12,752 bases of DNA from Deltaproteobacteria bacterium (GCA_019314005.1 JAFDAE010000031.1:1-12752); one strand, 5' to 3'. Shown: positions 1 through 8,487, counted from the first letter of the stretch. A program made the numbers and translations. Notes: generated from the sequence alone by a model not told the origin.

Positions 1-974
1 CACTATCTTTGATGGTTGAAAAACTCCGTGTAATTGTGGAAGATGTAAAATCCGCCTCAGCCAATGTGGCGGCCGGGAGCCGGCAAATGAGCGCCAGCGC
101 CGAGCAGATGTCACAGGGGGCAAACGAGCAGGCATCTTCAGCCGAGGAAGCGTCCTCATCTGTAGAACAGATGAGTTCCAATATCAATCAGAACTCAGAC
201 AACGCGCAACAGACCGAAAAAATCGCATTAAAGGCTGCTCAGGATGCAGAAGAGGGCGGCAAGGCAGTAGAAGAAACAGTGAGTGCGATGAAGGAGATCG
301 CCGGCAAGATATCAATCATCGAAGAGATCGCGCGGCAGACGAATCTGTTAGCCTTGAATGCCGCCATTGAAGCGGCACGCGCAGGCGATCACGGCAAGGG
401 GTTTGCGGTAGTGGCAGCAGAGGTGCGCAAACTCGCGGAGCGCAGCCAGACAGCGGCTGCTGAGATCGGAAAACTTTCTGCTTCAAGTGTGGACATCGCA
501 GAACAGACCGGTGAGATGCTGTCCAAGATGGTCCCTGATATCCAGAAGACAGCCGACCTTGTACAAGAGATCGCTGCCGCCAGCAACGAGCAGAATTCGG
601 GAGCCTCAGAGATCAACAACGCGATCCAGCAGTTGAGCACGGTGACCCAGGAGAACGCCTCAGCATCTGAGGAGATAGCCTCAACATCGGAAGAGCTGTC
701 TGCGCAGGCGGAACAACTCCAGAACACGATCGCGTTCTTCAAGATTGATGGTTCCGGACACACGAAAAGCAGACAGTTATCAACCGATGTGAATGCTGTT
801 CAAAAAATAAAACATATATCACCTGGAGAACATATATCATCTGTGCCCGCACAAGACAAAATCACCGAAGCCGCTATGTATGGCGCAAAGGCAAAGGAGA
901 TGACGACGGGTATTACATTAGACATGGAAGCTAACAGCGGCAACAGGGCTGAGGCTGAGTTTGAAAAATTTTAA
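1..974 (+). CDS. Methyl-accepting chemotaxis protein, C-terminal part (5' end outside window)
   Basis: This is the cytoplasmic signalling part of a chemoreceptor, which controls the CheA kinase through CheW and is tuned by methylation. The frame is open to the window edge, so the sensor, membrane segments and HAMP domain are missing; the in-frame TTG at 9 and ATG at 12 are internal codons, not a start. Numbering from position 9, residues 1-245 form the long antiparallel helical hairpin rich in Ala, Ser, Glu and Gln. The hairpin tip that contacts CheA/CheW is at about 105-146 and includes [19 protein letters not shown], the family hallmark. Residues 246-321 are a flexible, low-complexity tail ending in EFEKF, which resembles a variant of the NWxxF-type CheR-docking pentapeptide. 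cheW begins 17 bp downstream, so the two are probably co-transcribed. The family call is firm; the ligand cannot be inferred. Confidence 0.95.
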   Translation, partial: LSLMVEKLRVIVEDVKSASANVAAGSRQMSASAEQMSQGANEQASSAEEASSSVEQMSSNINQNSDNAQQTEKIALKAAQDAEEGGKAVEETVSAMKEIAGKISIIEEIARQTNLLALNAAIEAARAGDHGKGFAVVAAEVRKLAERSQTAAAEIGKLSASSVDIAEQTGEMLSKMVPDIQKTADLVQEIAAASNEQNSGASEINNAIQQLSTVTQENASASEEIASTSEELSAQAEQLQNTIAFFKIDGSGHTKSRQLSTDVNAVQKIKHISPGEHISSVPAQDKITEAAMYGAKAKEMTTGITLDMEANSGNRAEAEFEKF

Positions 975-991
975 TAGGATAAGGTGTAAAA

Positions 992-1507
992 ATGAGTGTA
1001 TCTGAAATAACGGAGACAAGTCAGTACCTGACCTTTAAACTGGGCGAAGAGGTATACTCTGTGGAGGTTGCAAAGGTCCGAGAGGTCTTGGATTTAACCC
1101 CTGTTACAAAAGTCCCGCGGATGCCGGAGTTTATGCTCGGGGTAATCAACCTTCGTGGGAACGTGGTGCCGGTGGTGGATATGCGGTTGAAATTAGGAAT
1201 GCCACATGCCGAGAGCACTGTTGATACCTGTATCGTGATTGTGGAGGTCGACTTTGAGGGTGATGCAACAGTGCTCGGCGCTTTGGTGGATGCTGTGCAG
1301 GAGGTGATCGACCTTGAGCCTGATCAGATAGACCCCCCTCCAAGTATAGGGACGGGTTTAAATACAGAATTCATCCGAGGAATGGGAAAGTGTGAAGACC
1401 AATTCATAATCATACTTGAGATCGATAAAGTGTTTTCCGTAGATGAACTAGCCGTTGTGCGAGAGACCGGCGATACTGCCACAGAGGAAGCAGTTGCAGA
1501 AGCATAG
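992..1507 (+). CDS. cheW: Chemotaxis coupling protein CheW
   Basis: CheW is the cytoplasmic adaptor that links chemoreceptors to the histidine kinase CheA. The 171-residue protein is one CheW domain (about residues 10-155). The N-terminal strand pattern YLTFKLGEEVYSVEVAKVRE and the core GVINLRGNVVPVVDMRLKLG (about 50-69), including the conserved NLRG turn, are the family signature. Length is normal; a short acidic tail (TATEEAVAEA) follows the domain. The ATG at 992 is preceded by AAGG at 981-984 with a 7-nt spacer, which supports this start. It follows the receptor gene by 17 bp and is convergent with the kinase gene ending at 1566. No cheA, cheR or cheB is in the window, so this is either the end of a larger che cluster to the left or a dedicated receptor-CheW pair. 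Confidence 0.96.
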   Translation: MSVSEITETSQYLTFKLGEEVYSVEVAKVREVLDLTPVTKVPRMPEFMLGVINLRGNVVPVVDMRLKLGMPHAESTVDTCIVIVEVDFEGDATVLGALVDAVQEVIDLEPDQIDPPPSIGTGLNTEFIRGMGKCEDQFIIILEIDKVFSVDELAVVRETGDTATEEAVAEA

Positions 1508-1565
1508 TCTTTTTACCGTCAGTTTAACCTTGAACCGTGAACCCCTGAACTTTGAGACTGAGCCG

Positions 1566-4007
1566 TTACTTATCAAGCACCTCTCTCACTTTTCTCAAAA
1601 GTTCATTGGGTGCAATCGGTTTCTGAACAAAATTTACCCCTTCTTCAAGAATCCCTTTTTTATCTATAATATCAGTGCTGTAGCCGCTCATAAAAATGGC
1701 CTTCATTCCAGGTCTCATTTTTGTTATCTCTTCATATGCCATTTTGCCGTTCTTTGTTGGCATTATAACATCTAAAACAGCAAGGTCTATTTTATCTCTG
1801 TTTTCCTTAAATTTTATGACGGCATCTTGTCCGTCAACAGCCTCTACGACCTTATACCCTAAACGCTCAAGGATAATTCTTAGGAGCTGTCTGACTTCTT
1901 TATTGTCCTCCGCTACGAGCACCGTCTCTGTTCCGCCTTTTGGCGGAGGAAGGGTTTCTTTTTCGGCTTCTTCAACGCCCAACTTGATCACGGGGAGATA
2001 TATCTTAAATGTCGTGCCCTTGCCGGGTTCGCTGTAAACATTGATGATACCTTGATGTTGTGTGACTATCCCGTATATAATGGACAATCCGAGTCCGGTG
2101 CCCCTTCCCATCTCTTTGGTAGTAAAAAATGGTTCAAATATCCTTTTTCTTGTGCTTTCATCCATACCTTCGCCCGTGTCTGTAACAGAGATCACAGCAT
2201 ACTCTCCCGGTTTTACATCATAGCCGTGCGTTCTAATGAACATATCGTCCAGATTCATAACCTCGGTTCCGACGGTCAATATCCCTCCTTCGGGCATTGC
2301 ATCTCTCGCATTGGTGGCAAGGTTCATAAGGACCTGCTCTATCTGGCCGCTGTCGGCCATGATGGTTAGATCTTTGTCTGCAAGTATTGTCTTAAGCTCG
2401 ATATCTTCACCGATAAGCCGCAATAACAGTTTTTCCACCTTATCTATGATCTCATTCAGTCTTATCGGCTTTGGGTGGATTATCTGTTGCCTGCTGAAGG
2501 CAAGAAGGCTCTGGGTTAATTGAGCGGCCCTGTGCGATGAGCTGAGAATGTGGTCTATTTCAGTCCTTAACGGATCATCTTCACTCATCTTCATCTGTAG
2601 AATGTTACTATAGCCTATTATTGCCGTGAGGATATTATTAAAGTCATGAGCTATCCCGCCTGCAAGCTGACCAATAGCCTCCATTTTCTGAGCTTGGCGA
2701 AGCTGGTCCCCAAGCTTCCTCTTTTCTGTGATATCATTGGTAACCTCTATGACCGAAACAACGTTGCCCGAGTCATCTTTCATCGGATACGATCGTACTT
2801 CTACATAGACGGACCCGCCGTCTTTGTCTTTGTGGGTATGGACAACTGAGTAGGGTTTTCCTGTCTCAAAGGTGTATCTTGTCGGGCACTCCTCGCCGGT
2901 CTCATAGCAGGGTCTATCCGTCCGATGAGAAATTTCATAGCAGTGTTTTCCTCTGATATCTTCGACCGGTATCTTAGACTGGCAACCAAAAGCCTTGTTA
3001 GCTGTGACAATCCTGTAATCACGGTCTATGACACTGAATCCTTCACCAACACTTTCAAGAATGTTCTTTATGAACCCTTCGGCCTGTCTCCGTTCCCTAT
3101 CCCTTTTGTCCCTTTGCAGTCGCGCATTGAGCACCGGCGCTATGTGGTTAGATATAGCCTCCAGCAATTCCAGATCCTTTTCATCATAGTCGCTCTTCTT
3201 GTTGGCAATAAGAAGGTTGGCGATGACATTTTCCTTATGGACAATAGGCACATCCATGGCCCTGGTTATGGGAAGGTGTCCTTCCGGCACTTTGAAGGGC
3301 TTGTTTGAATAGATGCTCTTTTTTTCTGTAAGCGCCTGTCCCCATATACCTCCCCAAGAGCCACAAGGGAATACAATGGTCTTGTCCACAATTTGGCACT
3401 TTTTCCAGATATCCCTGGTCATGGAGGGGCAGACATAGTTTCCGGCTTCATCGATGTACCCAAAGACACCGTATTTGCTTTCCATGACCTCCAGAATAAC
3501 CTTCAAGACTTCCGCGTACATCTCCTCGTCAGGGACGGTGAGAAATATTTGAGAAATCCTGTTCCTAATGGACAGATTTCGCTCTGACTGGCGGAGGGCT
3601 TCTTCTGCCTCTTTTTGCACCTTGGCCCGCCGGGCCTTCTCCAGGGCGGCCTTGACCGCAACTGGCATGCGGATGAAGTGTTTGGGAGACTTAAGGACAT
3701 ACTCATCAAGGCCGTCTTGCATAGCCCTTACAGCCACCTCCTCGGTCCCTGTGCCGGTAAACATGATTACAGGGCAGTCAGGGCGGCTAGCCTTGACCGC
3801 GTTTAATACCTTTAGACCGTCTGTCCAGTGGAGTTGGTAATCCGTTATCACGAGATCGAATCCGCCCGCCTCAAGTGTCTCGGATAAGCCTTGTGAATCG
3901 ATAATTTCTTTTACACTCACGTCCGGGAACTCCCGCTGCAGTTCGCGTATGGTCAACGCGCGGTCATCCGGGCTGTCGTCGATGAGAAGGATATATGGTG
4001 AATTCAT
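1566..4007 (-). CDS. Hybrid sensor histidine kinase, REC-GAF-PAS-HisKA-HATPase-REC
   Basis: An 813-residue soluble hybrid kinase with no membrane segment. The N-terminal receiver (1-125) has acidic D10/D11, phospho-acceptor D56, T84 and K106. A short coiled linker leads to a GAF domain (about 160-297) containing C193, C204 and C215. A PAS domain (about 308-430) carries C342, C356, C367 and C374. The HisKA helix has phospho-acceptor H454 in GGIAHDFNNIL. The ATPase domain shows N562/N566 in the N box, DTGEG at 610-614 and GRGTGLGLS from 634. A second receiver (about 694-813) has E700/D701, D746, S774 and K796. All catalytic residues are present. The ATG is preceded by a GGGGG-type ribosome site. 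It is the last gene of the four-gene array, 32 bp after the receiver gene. The N-terminal receiver could accept phosphate from the upstream kinase, making this the second stage of a relay; that is inference. Confidence 0.93.
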   Translation of the reverse strand: MNSPYILLIDDSPDDRALTIRELQREFPDVSVKEIIDSQGLSETLEAGGFDLVITDYQLHWTDGLKVLNAVKASRPDCPVIMFTGTGTEEVAVRAMQDGLDEYVLKSPKHFIRMPVAVKAALEKARRAKVQKEAEEALRQSERNLSIRNRISQIFLTVPDEEMYAEVLKVILEVMESKYGVFGYIDEAGNYVCPSMTRDIWKKCQIVDKTIVFPCGSWGGIWGQALTEKKSIYSNKPFKVPEGHLPITRAMDVPIVHKENVIANLLIANKKSDYDEKDLELLEAISNHIAPVLNARLQRDKRDRERRQAEGFIKNILESVGEGFSVIDRDYRIVTANKAFGCQSKIPVEDIRGKHCYEISHRTDRPCYETGEECPTRYTFETGKPYSVVHTHKDKDGGSVYVEVRSYPMKDDSGNVVSVIEVTNDITEKRKLGDQLRQAQKMEAIGQLAGGIAHDFNNILTAIIGYSNILQMKMSEDDPLRTEIDHILSSSHRAAQLTQSLLAFSRQQIIHPKPIRLNEIIDKVEKLLLRLIGEDIELKTILADKDLTIMADSGQIEQVLMNLATNARDAMPEGGILTVGTEVMNLDDMFIRTHGYDVKPGEYAVISVTDTGEGMDESTRKRIFEPFFTTKEMGRGTGLGLSIIYGIVTQHQGIINVYSEPGKGTTFKIYLPVIKLGVEEAEKETLPPPKGGTETVLVAEDNKEVRQLLRIILERLGYKVVEAVDGQDAVIKFKENRDKIDLAVLDVIMPTKNGKMAYEEITKMRPGMKAIFMSGYSTDIIDKKGILEEGVNFVQKPIAPNELLRKVREVLDK

Positions 4008-4039
4008 GATTGCCCCCTGCCGATTTTAGATTGCGCAAT

Positions 4040-4492
4040 TTATAATATTTCCGGCTTTTCGTTCAAAATTAACCAATAGAGATTAAGTGCCTTCACTATG
4101 TTCAGCAGACCGTCAAAGGCCACCGGTTTTGTGAGATAAGAGTTTGCGCCCAGGTCATAAGCCCGGTTGATATCCGAGGTTTCCTTTGAACTGGTGAGCA
4201 CTACAACCGGGATGCGCATCAGGCTGGTTTGACCTTTCATCCATGCCAGCACTTCAAGACCTGACTTGCGGGGGAGTTTCAGATCGAGGAGTATCAGCAC
4301 GGGCAATGGATAGTGTTCTCTGTCGACATATGGCTCCTGGCCGGCAAGATAGGCAACCGCCTGTTCACCGTCTGTCACAGTCTGCAGAGGATTCGCAATG
4401 TTGACTTTACGAAAGGCACGCTCAATGAGCATAACGTCATTGGGATCGTCTTCAACCAACAATATGGTACCAATAGTAGTCTTCACAGTCAT
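4040..4492 (-). CDS. Stand-alone Rcp1-type response regulator receiver
   Basis: A single-domain, 150-residue CheY-fold receiver with no output domain. E14, D15 and D16 form the acidic pocket; D70 in LILLDLKLP is the phospho-acceptor; T100 and K122 (YLTKP) complete the active site. The extended loop after the second helix and the PRKSGLEVLAWMK stretch resemble the Rcp1 group, which partners phytochrome-like kinases. The preceding kinase lacks its own receiver and ends on the ATGA overlapping this gene's ATG, so the two are very likely a cognate pair with coupled translation. The ATG at 4492 has GGAGG only 1 nt upstream, whereas a GTG two codons in (4486-4484) sits at the ideal 7-nt spacing, so the true start may be that GTG, giving 148 residues. 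Without an output domain it must act by protein contact or as a relay intermediate. Confidence 0.94.
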   Translation of the reverse strand: MTVKTTIGTILLVEDDPNDVMLIERAFRKVNIANPLQTVTDGEQAVAYLAGQEPYVDREHYPLPVLILLDLKLPRKSGLEVLAWMKGQTSLMRIPVVVLTSSKETSDINRAYDLGANSYLTKPVAFDGLLNIVKALNLYWLILNEKPEIL

Positions 4493-7362
4493 TCCTCCGT
4501 TTTTGGTAATTCCACCCAGAAGGTACTCCCCTTGCCAGGGGTTGATTCAACACCGCATTTTCCGCCCATGCGCGTTATCCCTTTACGCACAATGGCAAGG
4601 CCGATTCCGGTGCCGGCGTAGGTCTCAATCCCGTGCAGGCGTTCAAACACTCGAAAGATACGCTCCTGATGTTCCGCGGCGATCCCGATGCCATTGTCTT
4701 TCACCGACAGACGGATGTATTTGCCCCTCTCTTCAGCCCATATGCGAATCTGGGGATGGACGTCAGGCGACACAAACTTTGTAGCATTATCGACAAGATT
4801 TGTCACAACCTGGGCAAGCGTGGAGCGATGACCTCCTGCTTGTGGAAATGGCTTGTCAATAGTAATCTGCGCCTGTTTATCCTCGATTTCACCTTGGAGC
4901 TGCGCAAGGACTTCTTCTATAATACTCTCCAGGCTGACGGGAGCAAGGCGGATCTCCGCGCGGCTGAGACGGCTATAGGTCAGGAGATCCTCTATCAATG
5001 TTTCCATGCGCTGGGCAGCATCAACAATCCTGTGGCCGTAGTCTTTACCAACCGCATTTAGTTTCTCGGCGTAGTCCTCCATGAGGGCCTGGGCAAAGCC
5101 CTGCATGGCACGAAGCGGCGCGCGCAGGTCGTGGGAGACAGAGTAGGAGAATGCCTCCAGCTCGGCAATGCTTTCCTTAAGTGCTTTAGTCCGTTCTTCG
5201 ACTAGCTCTTCAAGATGCTCCCGGTGTTTTCTTAATTCTTCCTCAGCCCTCTTCCGGTCGGTAATATCCATAGCCAGGACAGCAACTTTTGATACCGTCC
5301 CCTGTGCATCAAAGATAGGGTAAACAATGTTATCAAACCAGCCTCCCCTGCGCTGGTCATCGAAGCGAACAGGTTTACCAGTCTGGATGCAATCTTCAGC
5401 ATATCCTTTTCTACGTTCGGCCACATCCGGCGGAAATAGATCGAAAATGTTTGTTCCGACAAGTTCGTTCCTGCTCATTTTGAATCTGCGAGCCATTGTC
5501 TCATTGACGTCAAGTATGATACCTCCGGCATCTAACAACACCATAATATCATCTGGAGCATTCAAAAGCGCTCTCGCTGTTTCTTCACTCTCTCGAAGTG
5601 CCACCTCCGATCGTTTCCGCTCGGTGATGTCCGAGAAAACGCCATAAGCATACCGTATATTATCTTTCTCAAAGGCCATCATTGCCATATCATGAACCCA
5701 AATCCATTCCCCGTCCTTCCTTTGAATCCTGTACTCAACATTAAATTCTTGTTTTTTGGTAAACATCATTTCAAAGGAGTCTTCAACAAACCCCATGTCA
5801 TCAGGATGTATTCTTCCAAACCACAAAGTATCTCCACTTTCGTATATCTCTTCCTGACTATATCCGTATATTTTTTCCACATTTGGGCTGATGAATGTGG
5901 TTTTGCCATGTTCACTGGTTATCCATGTTACAGAGGGTATGTTTTCGACCAACAGACGATATCTTTCTTCGCTCTCGCGTAGCGCCTCTTCTGCTCGCTT
6001 GCGATCGGGAATGTCCACAGAGGAAGACATCAAGCTAACGGCAGTTCCCTCACTGTCACGAACCAAAGCTGCACATACTTGAACATCGAATATGGAGCCG
6101 TCTTTACGCCGTGCTTGTATTTCATTAGTCCACTTCCCCTCTTTATGTAATGCATCAATGATCTCATCGTGCTTATCTGCTACCATCCAATAGTCAGGGA
6201 AGGGTTTACCCAGAAACTCGTCAGGACTGTCAAAACCCCACATCTTAAGAAAGACTGGATTGGCATAGGTCATCTTCCCATCAAGATCCGAAGTAGCAAT
6301 CGCGCTTGACGCAGATTCGATGATGTAGTCCTTTTGCTGTAACTTTTCCTCTGCCTGCTTCTGCTCGGTGATGTCTGTAGCTATGTGTATGACCTTTTGG
6401 AGATTACCTTCATCACCGAACACGGGTGTGCAGGTAACAAAAAAAATGCGGCCGAGGGTTTCTACCTCCATGTCGGCTGTCTCGAAATGACCCGTGGTTA
6501 GCATCTTCGCCATCGGACAGCCTTCGGGTGGTTTGTCAGTACCGTGCATGAACTCATAACACTTCATGCCGACAAGTTCCTCTTGCAGTTTGCCTGTTGC
6601 CTTCACTGTGGCACGATTGGCTGATATAACGCCGTGCCGGAGGTCCAAGATCATTGTGGGGTGGCCGATTGCCTGAAAGATGTCTTCCCAATCCTGACGC
6701 GCCTGTTGCGCCTCCTCCCCCGCCCGCTTGCGTTCGATGATCTCTACCCTCAATTCTTCGTTGGATGCCGCAAGCTCGGAGGTGCGCTCTTCAACCCTTA
6801 GTTCAAGTTGGTCGTGGGCCTTTTTCAGCTCCTCCTCAGTCTGTTTACGCGCGCTGATCTCTTTCTGCAGCGGGATGATGGCCAATCGGCTTAACATCCA
6901 CCAAAGAGATATGCCAAGGAGCGTGGTAAAAGAAGCACCCGCAATAGACATACGGATCGCAAGCTTGCGCACATGAGCTTGAATCGGGGTTAATGCCTGC
7001 TCTAACTCAAGGAGAACGCTCCCGCCATCGGGAAACTTCTCGGTGTGCGCGACTTTAAAGGTGGCGGAACGGGGTCTCTCCGTCGTGTATTCTGAAAGGA
7101 CGAATCCTGTGTGTATTGTTGCCCGCAGGGAGACCACATCAGGCCGTTCTTCTCCCCACTGCAACACCGCTTGTTCGACCTGTGCGTATTCCCTTCTCAG
7201 CATCGATTCGCGGATAAATGTGCCCATTAATTGCAGCTCTCTCAGATCATGTCGACGCGCATTCTCTATGAGTGCTGTTTTTTCATAAATGACGATCACC
7301 ATAGTAGTGATCACAAAGAACGCGATAAGAATCCCGATAAATGTCCAGAATGCTTTTTTCAT
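4489..7362 (-). CDS. Membrane-bound multi-PAS sensor histidine kinase
   Basis: A 957-residue kinase. A membrane helix at 5-26 and a second at about 137-160 enclose a periplasmic region of about 110 residues (27-136) that matches no domain I recognise. A charged coiled coil (165-222) follows, then four PAS domains at about 222-336, 338-457, 462-583 and 588-704. They end in the typical DIT-x-RKRAEE connector (DITEQKQAEE, DIPDRKRAEE, DITERKRSEV, DITDRKRAEE). PAS1 has C268, C282 and C311; PAS3 is of the PAS_3 type (WFGRIHPDD). The HisKA helix has H744 in SYSVSHDLRAPL. The ATPase domain has N855/N859, DNGIG at 889-893, an F box near 903 and GTGIGLA from 917. This bacteriophytochrome-like catalytic core usually pairs with an Rcp1-type receiver, exactly what follows. 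It lies 31 bp after the binding-protein gene, so the periplasmic region may sense that protein. Its stop overlaps the next ATG. Confidence 0.93.
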   Translation of the reverse strand: MKKAFWTFIGILIAFFVITTMVIVIYEKTALIENARRHDLRELQLMGTFIRESMLRREYAQVEQAVLQWGEERPDVVSLRATIHTGFVLSEYTTERPRSATFKVAHTEKFPDGGSVLLELEQALTPIQAHVRKLAIRMSIAGASFTTLLGISLWWMLSRLAIIPLQKEISARKQTEEELKKAHDQLELRVEERTSELAASNEELRVEIIERKRAGEEAQQARQDWEDIFQAIGHPTMILDLRHGVISANRATVKATGKLQEELVGMKCYEFMHGTDKPPEGCPMAKMLTTGHFETADMEVETLGRIFFVTCTPVFGDEGNLQKVIHIATDITEQKQAEEKLQQKDYIIESASSAIATSDLDGKMTYANPVFLKMWGFDSPDEFLGKPFPDYWMVADKHDEIIDALHKEGKWTNEIQARRKDGSIFDVQVCAALVRDSEGTAVSLMSSSVDIPDRKRAEEALRESEERYRLLVENIPSVTWITSEHGKTTFISPNVEKIYGYSQEEIYESGDTLWFGRIHPDDMGFVEDSFEMMFTKKQEFNVEYRIQRKDGEWIWVHDMAMMAFEKDNIRYAYGVFSDITERKRSEVALRESEETARALLNAPDDIMVLLDAGGIILDVNETMARRFKMSRNELVGTNIFDLFPPDVAERRKGYAEDCIQTGKPVRFDDQRRGGWFDNIVYPIFDAQGTVSKVAVLAMDITDRKRAEEELRKHREHLEELVEERTKALKESIAELEAFSYSVSHDLRAPLRAMQGFAQALMEDYAEKLNAVGKDYGHRIVDAAQRMETLIEDLLTYSRLSRAEIRLAPVSLESIIEEVLAQLQGEIEDKQAQITIDKPFPQAGGHRSTLAQVVTNLVDNATKFVSPDVHPQIRIWAEERGKYIRLSVKDNGIGIAAEHQERIFRVFERLHGIETYAGTGIGLAIVRKGITRMGGKCGVESTPGKGSTFWVELPKTEE
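4494..4498 (-). promoter_or_regulatory. Ribosome binding site of the receiver gene
   Basis: GGAGG on the - strand lies inside the last codons of the upstream kinase gene. Its spacing is 1 nt to the ATG at 4492 but 7 nt to the in-frame GTG at 4486, which favours the GTG as initiation codon. The site implies translational coupling between kinase and receiver. Confidence 0.6.
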
Positions 7363-7393
7363 ATACCTGAGTCCTATTTGCCAGTGCTATCAC

Positions 7394-8281
7394 TTAGAAC
7401 AAGATTTTTTTACCGCCCTTATCACCCGAAACTGCCTTTAGAATGACTCTCAAGTTGTCATAGTCTCGATCCTGGACAGGAATAAGGCCGGTTGTCCCTT
7501 TCTTGAGGGGACTAAGGATCGACCGGACCTTTTTCTCGCCTTTTATACCCTGCAAAGCCTTTCGAATCTCGTCAACCAATGCCGCATCCAGCTTATTGCT
7601 CGCAACAAAGATATGTTCAGAAATGGCCGGGCTGCGGGCCAGCAGTTTGAGCCCGCGTTTTTCATAGAGGTTGAAAACTTCCTCCTTGACTGCGCCGGCA
7701 TCGAAGTCGCCAATCAGCACACTTAAGGCAACGTTGTTGTGGCTTCCAAGAAATGCATGTTCCCGTAAATCATCAAGGCGCACCCCTTCGTTGATAAGCA
7801 TATAGTACGGGACTATATAACTCATGGTAGATTCGAGACTGCCAAAAACAAACTTTTTCCTTTTCAGGTCCTTCATAGACTTAATGTCGCTATCTTTGCC
7901 GACAAAAATACAGCCCTGAAAAGTCGGCCGACCGTTGAGCTCATGACGCGATAGAAGAGGTTTTGTGCCGAACCTGTTCACCATTTCCACATAGGAAATA
8001 GGCCCCATATAGGCAATATCCAGATCATCGCGCCCAATTCTTCTAATATGTTCCTTGTAGTCTTTTGCTATCGAAATACGCACAGGCCGTTTTACCTTTG
8101 ACTCAATCTCTTTTGCCAGCGGGGTAAACCGTTTTATGAGGTCTGTAGCGGGGAGATACGGGTGAACTCCCAGGACCAAAGGTCGTTCAATTTTTTCCTG
8201 GGCGCTGATTCCATTGGTGGGGAATAGAATTAGTGATAACAGAACAAAGCCAAGCATCAAGATGTTGTTTCTTATATGCAT
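7394..8281 (-). CDS. PhnD-like periplasmic substrate-binding protein
   Basis: A 295-residue secreted protein of the phosphate/phosphonate-binding PhnD-like group. Residues 1-27 are a signal peptide (basic start, hydrophobic core GFVLLSLILF, likely cut after GISA); there is no lipobox cysteine, so it should be soluble in the periplasm. The mature part shows family features: LVLGVHPYLPATDLIKRFTPLAKEI at the start, the DLDIAYMGPISYV stretch (about 86-98) that lines the ligand cleft, LKRKKFVFGSLESTMSY (about 138-154), and GDFDAGAVKEEV (about 191-202). The ATG is supported by AGAGGA 6 nt upstream. No permease or ATPase gene is nearby; the next gene is a membrane kinase, so a sensory rather than transport role is likely. 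The ligand is unknown: this group binds phosphonates, phosphite, phosphate and other anions. Confidence 0.88.
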   Translation of the reverse strand: MHIRNNILMLGFVLLSLILFPTNGISAQEKIERPLVLGVHPYLPATDLIKRFTPLAKEIESKVKRPVRISIAKDYKEHIRRIGRDDLDIAYMGPISYVEMVNRFGTKPLLSRHELNGRPTFQGCIFVGKDSDIKSMKDLKRKKFVFGSLESTMSYIVPYYMLINEGVRLDDLREHAFLGSHNNVALSVLIGDFDAGAVKEEVFNLYEKRGLKLLARSPAISEHIFVASNKLDAALVDEIRKALQGIKGEKKVRSILSPLKKGTTGLIPVQDRDYDNLRVILKAVSGDKGGKKILF

Positions 8282-8424
8282 GAAATTTCCTCTTTGAACA
8301 TATGATTTTTACTTACTTTCACAGAAACAACCCTATCTATTTGAATGATCACAATTTATTGAGTTAGGTTATTATGAGAGACCTTTGAAAAATATTCAAT
8401 TTTGTCCAAGTTCAAGGAAGGCGA

Positions 8425-8440
8425 TCCCGCCTTGGCGGGA
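8425..8440. repeat. 16-bp palindrome TCCCGCCTTGGCGGGA, copy 1
   Basis: Seven-base arms (TCCCGCC/GGCGGGA) around a TT centre. An identical copy lies 47 bp to the right, and both are inside the MITE-like element. They can each fold alone or pair with one another when the whole element forms a hairpin. There is no T tract after it, so it is not a canonical terminator. Confidence 0.85.
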
Positions 8441-8471
8441 TTAACCGGAGGAATGCATTGGGTATTTTGAG

Positions 8472-8487
8472 TCCCGCCTTGGCGGGA
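8472..8487. repeat. 16-bp palindrome TCCCGCCTTGGCGGGA, copy 2
   Basis: Exact second copy of the palindrome at 8425-8440, in the right half of the MITE-like element and almost symmetric with copy 1 about the element's centre. Confidence 0.85.

Noticed and set aside
389..763. 124-codon frame antisense to the receptor
   Set aside because: It is the complement of the highly conserved, Ala/Ser/Glu-rich receptor hairpin, and its Ser/Ala composition is that of a shadow frame.
1455..1775. 106-codon + strand frame from the end of cheW into the kinase gene
   Set aside because: It overlaps the 3' ends of two well-supported genes, has no ribosome site, and the peptide resembles no family.
7394..8281. 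Binding-protein gene as part of a phosphonate uptake operon
   Set aside because: No permease, ATPase or C-P lyase gene is adjacent; the neighbours are signalling genes on one side and a repeat-filled gap on the other.
8282..8372. Promoter for the signalling array (TTGTTT, 17-nt spacer, AATCAT on the - strand)
   Set aside because: Both hexamers match the consensus too poorly in AT-rich DNA to be called.
8425..8487. Two identical 16-bp units considered as a tiny CRISPR array
   Set aside because: Only two short palindromic copies exist, they lie inside a larger inverted repeat, and no cas gene is present.
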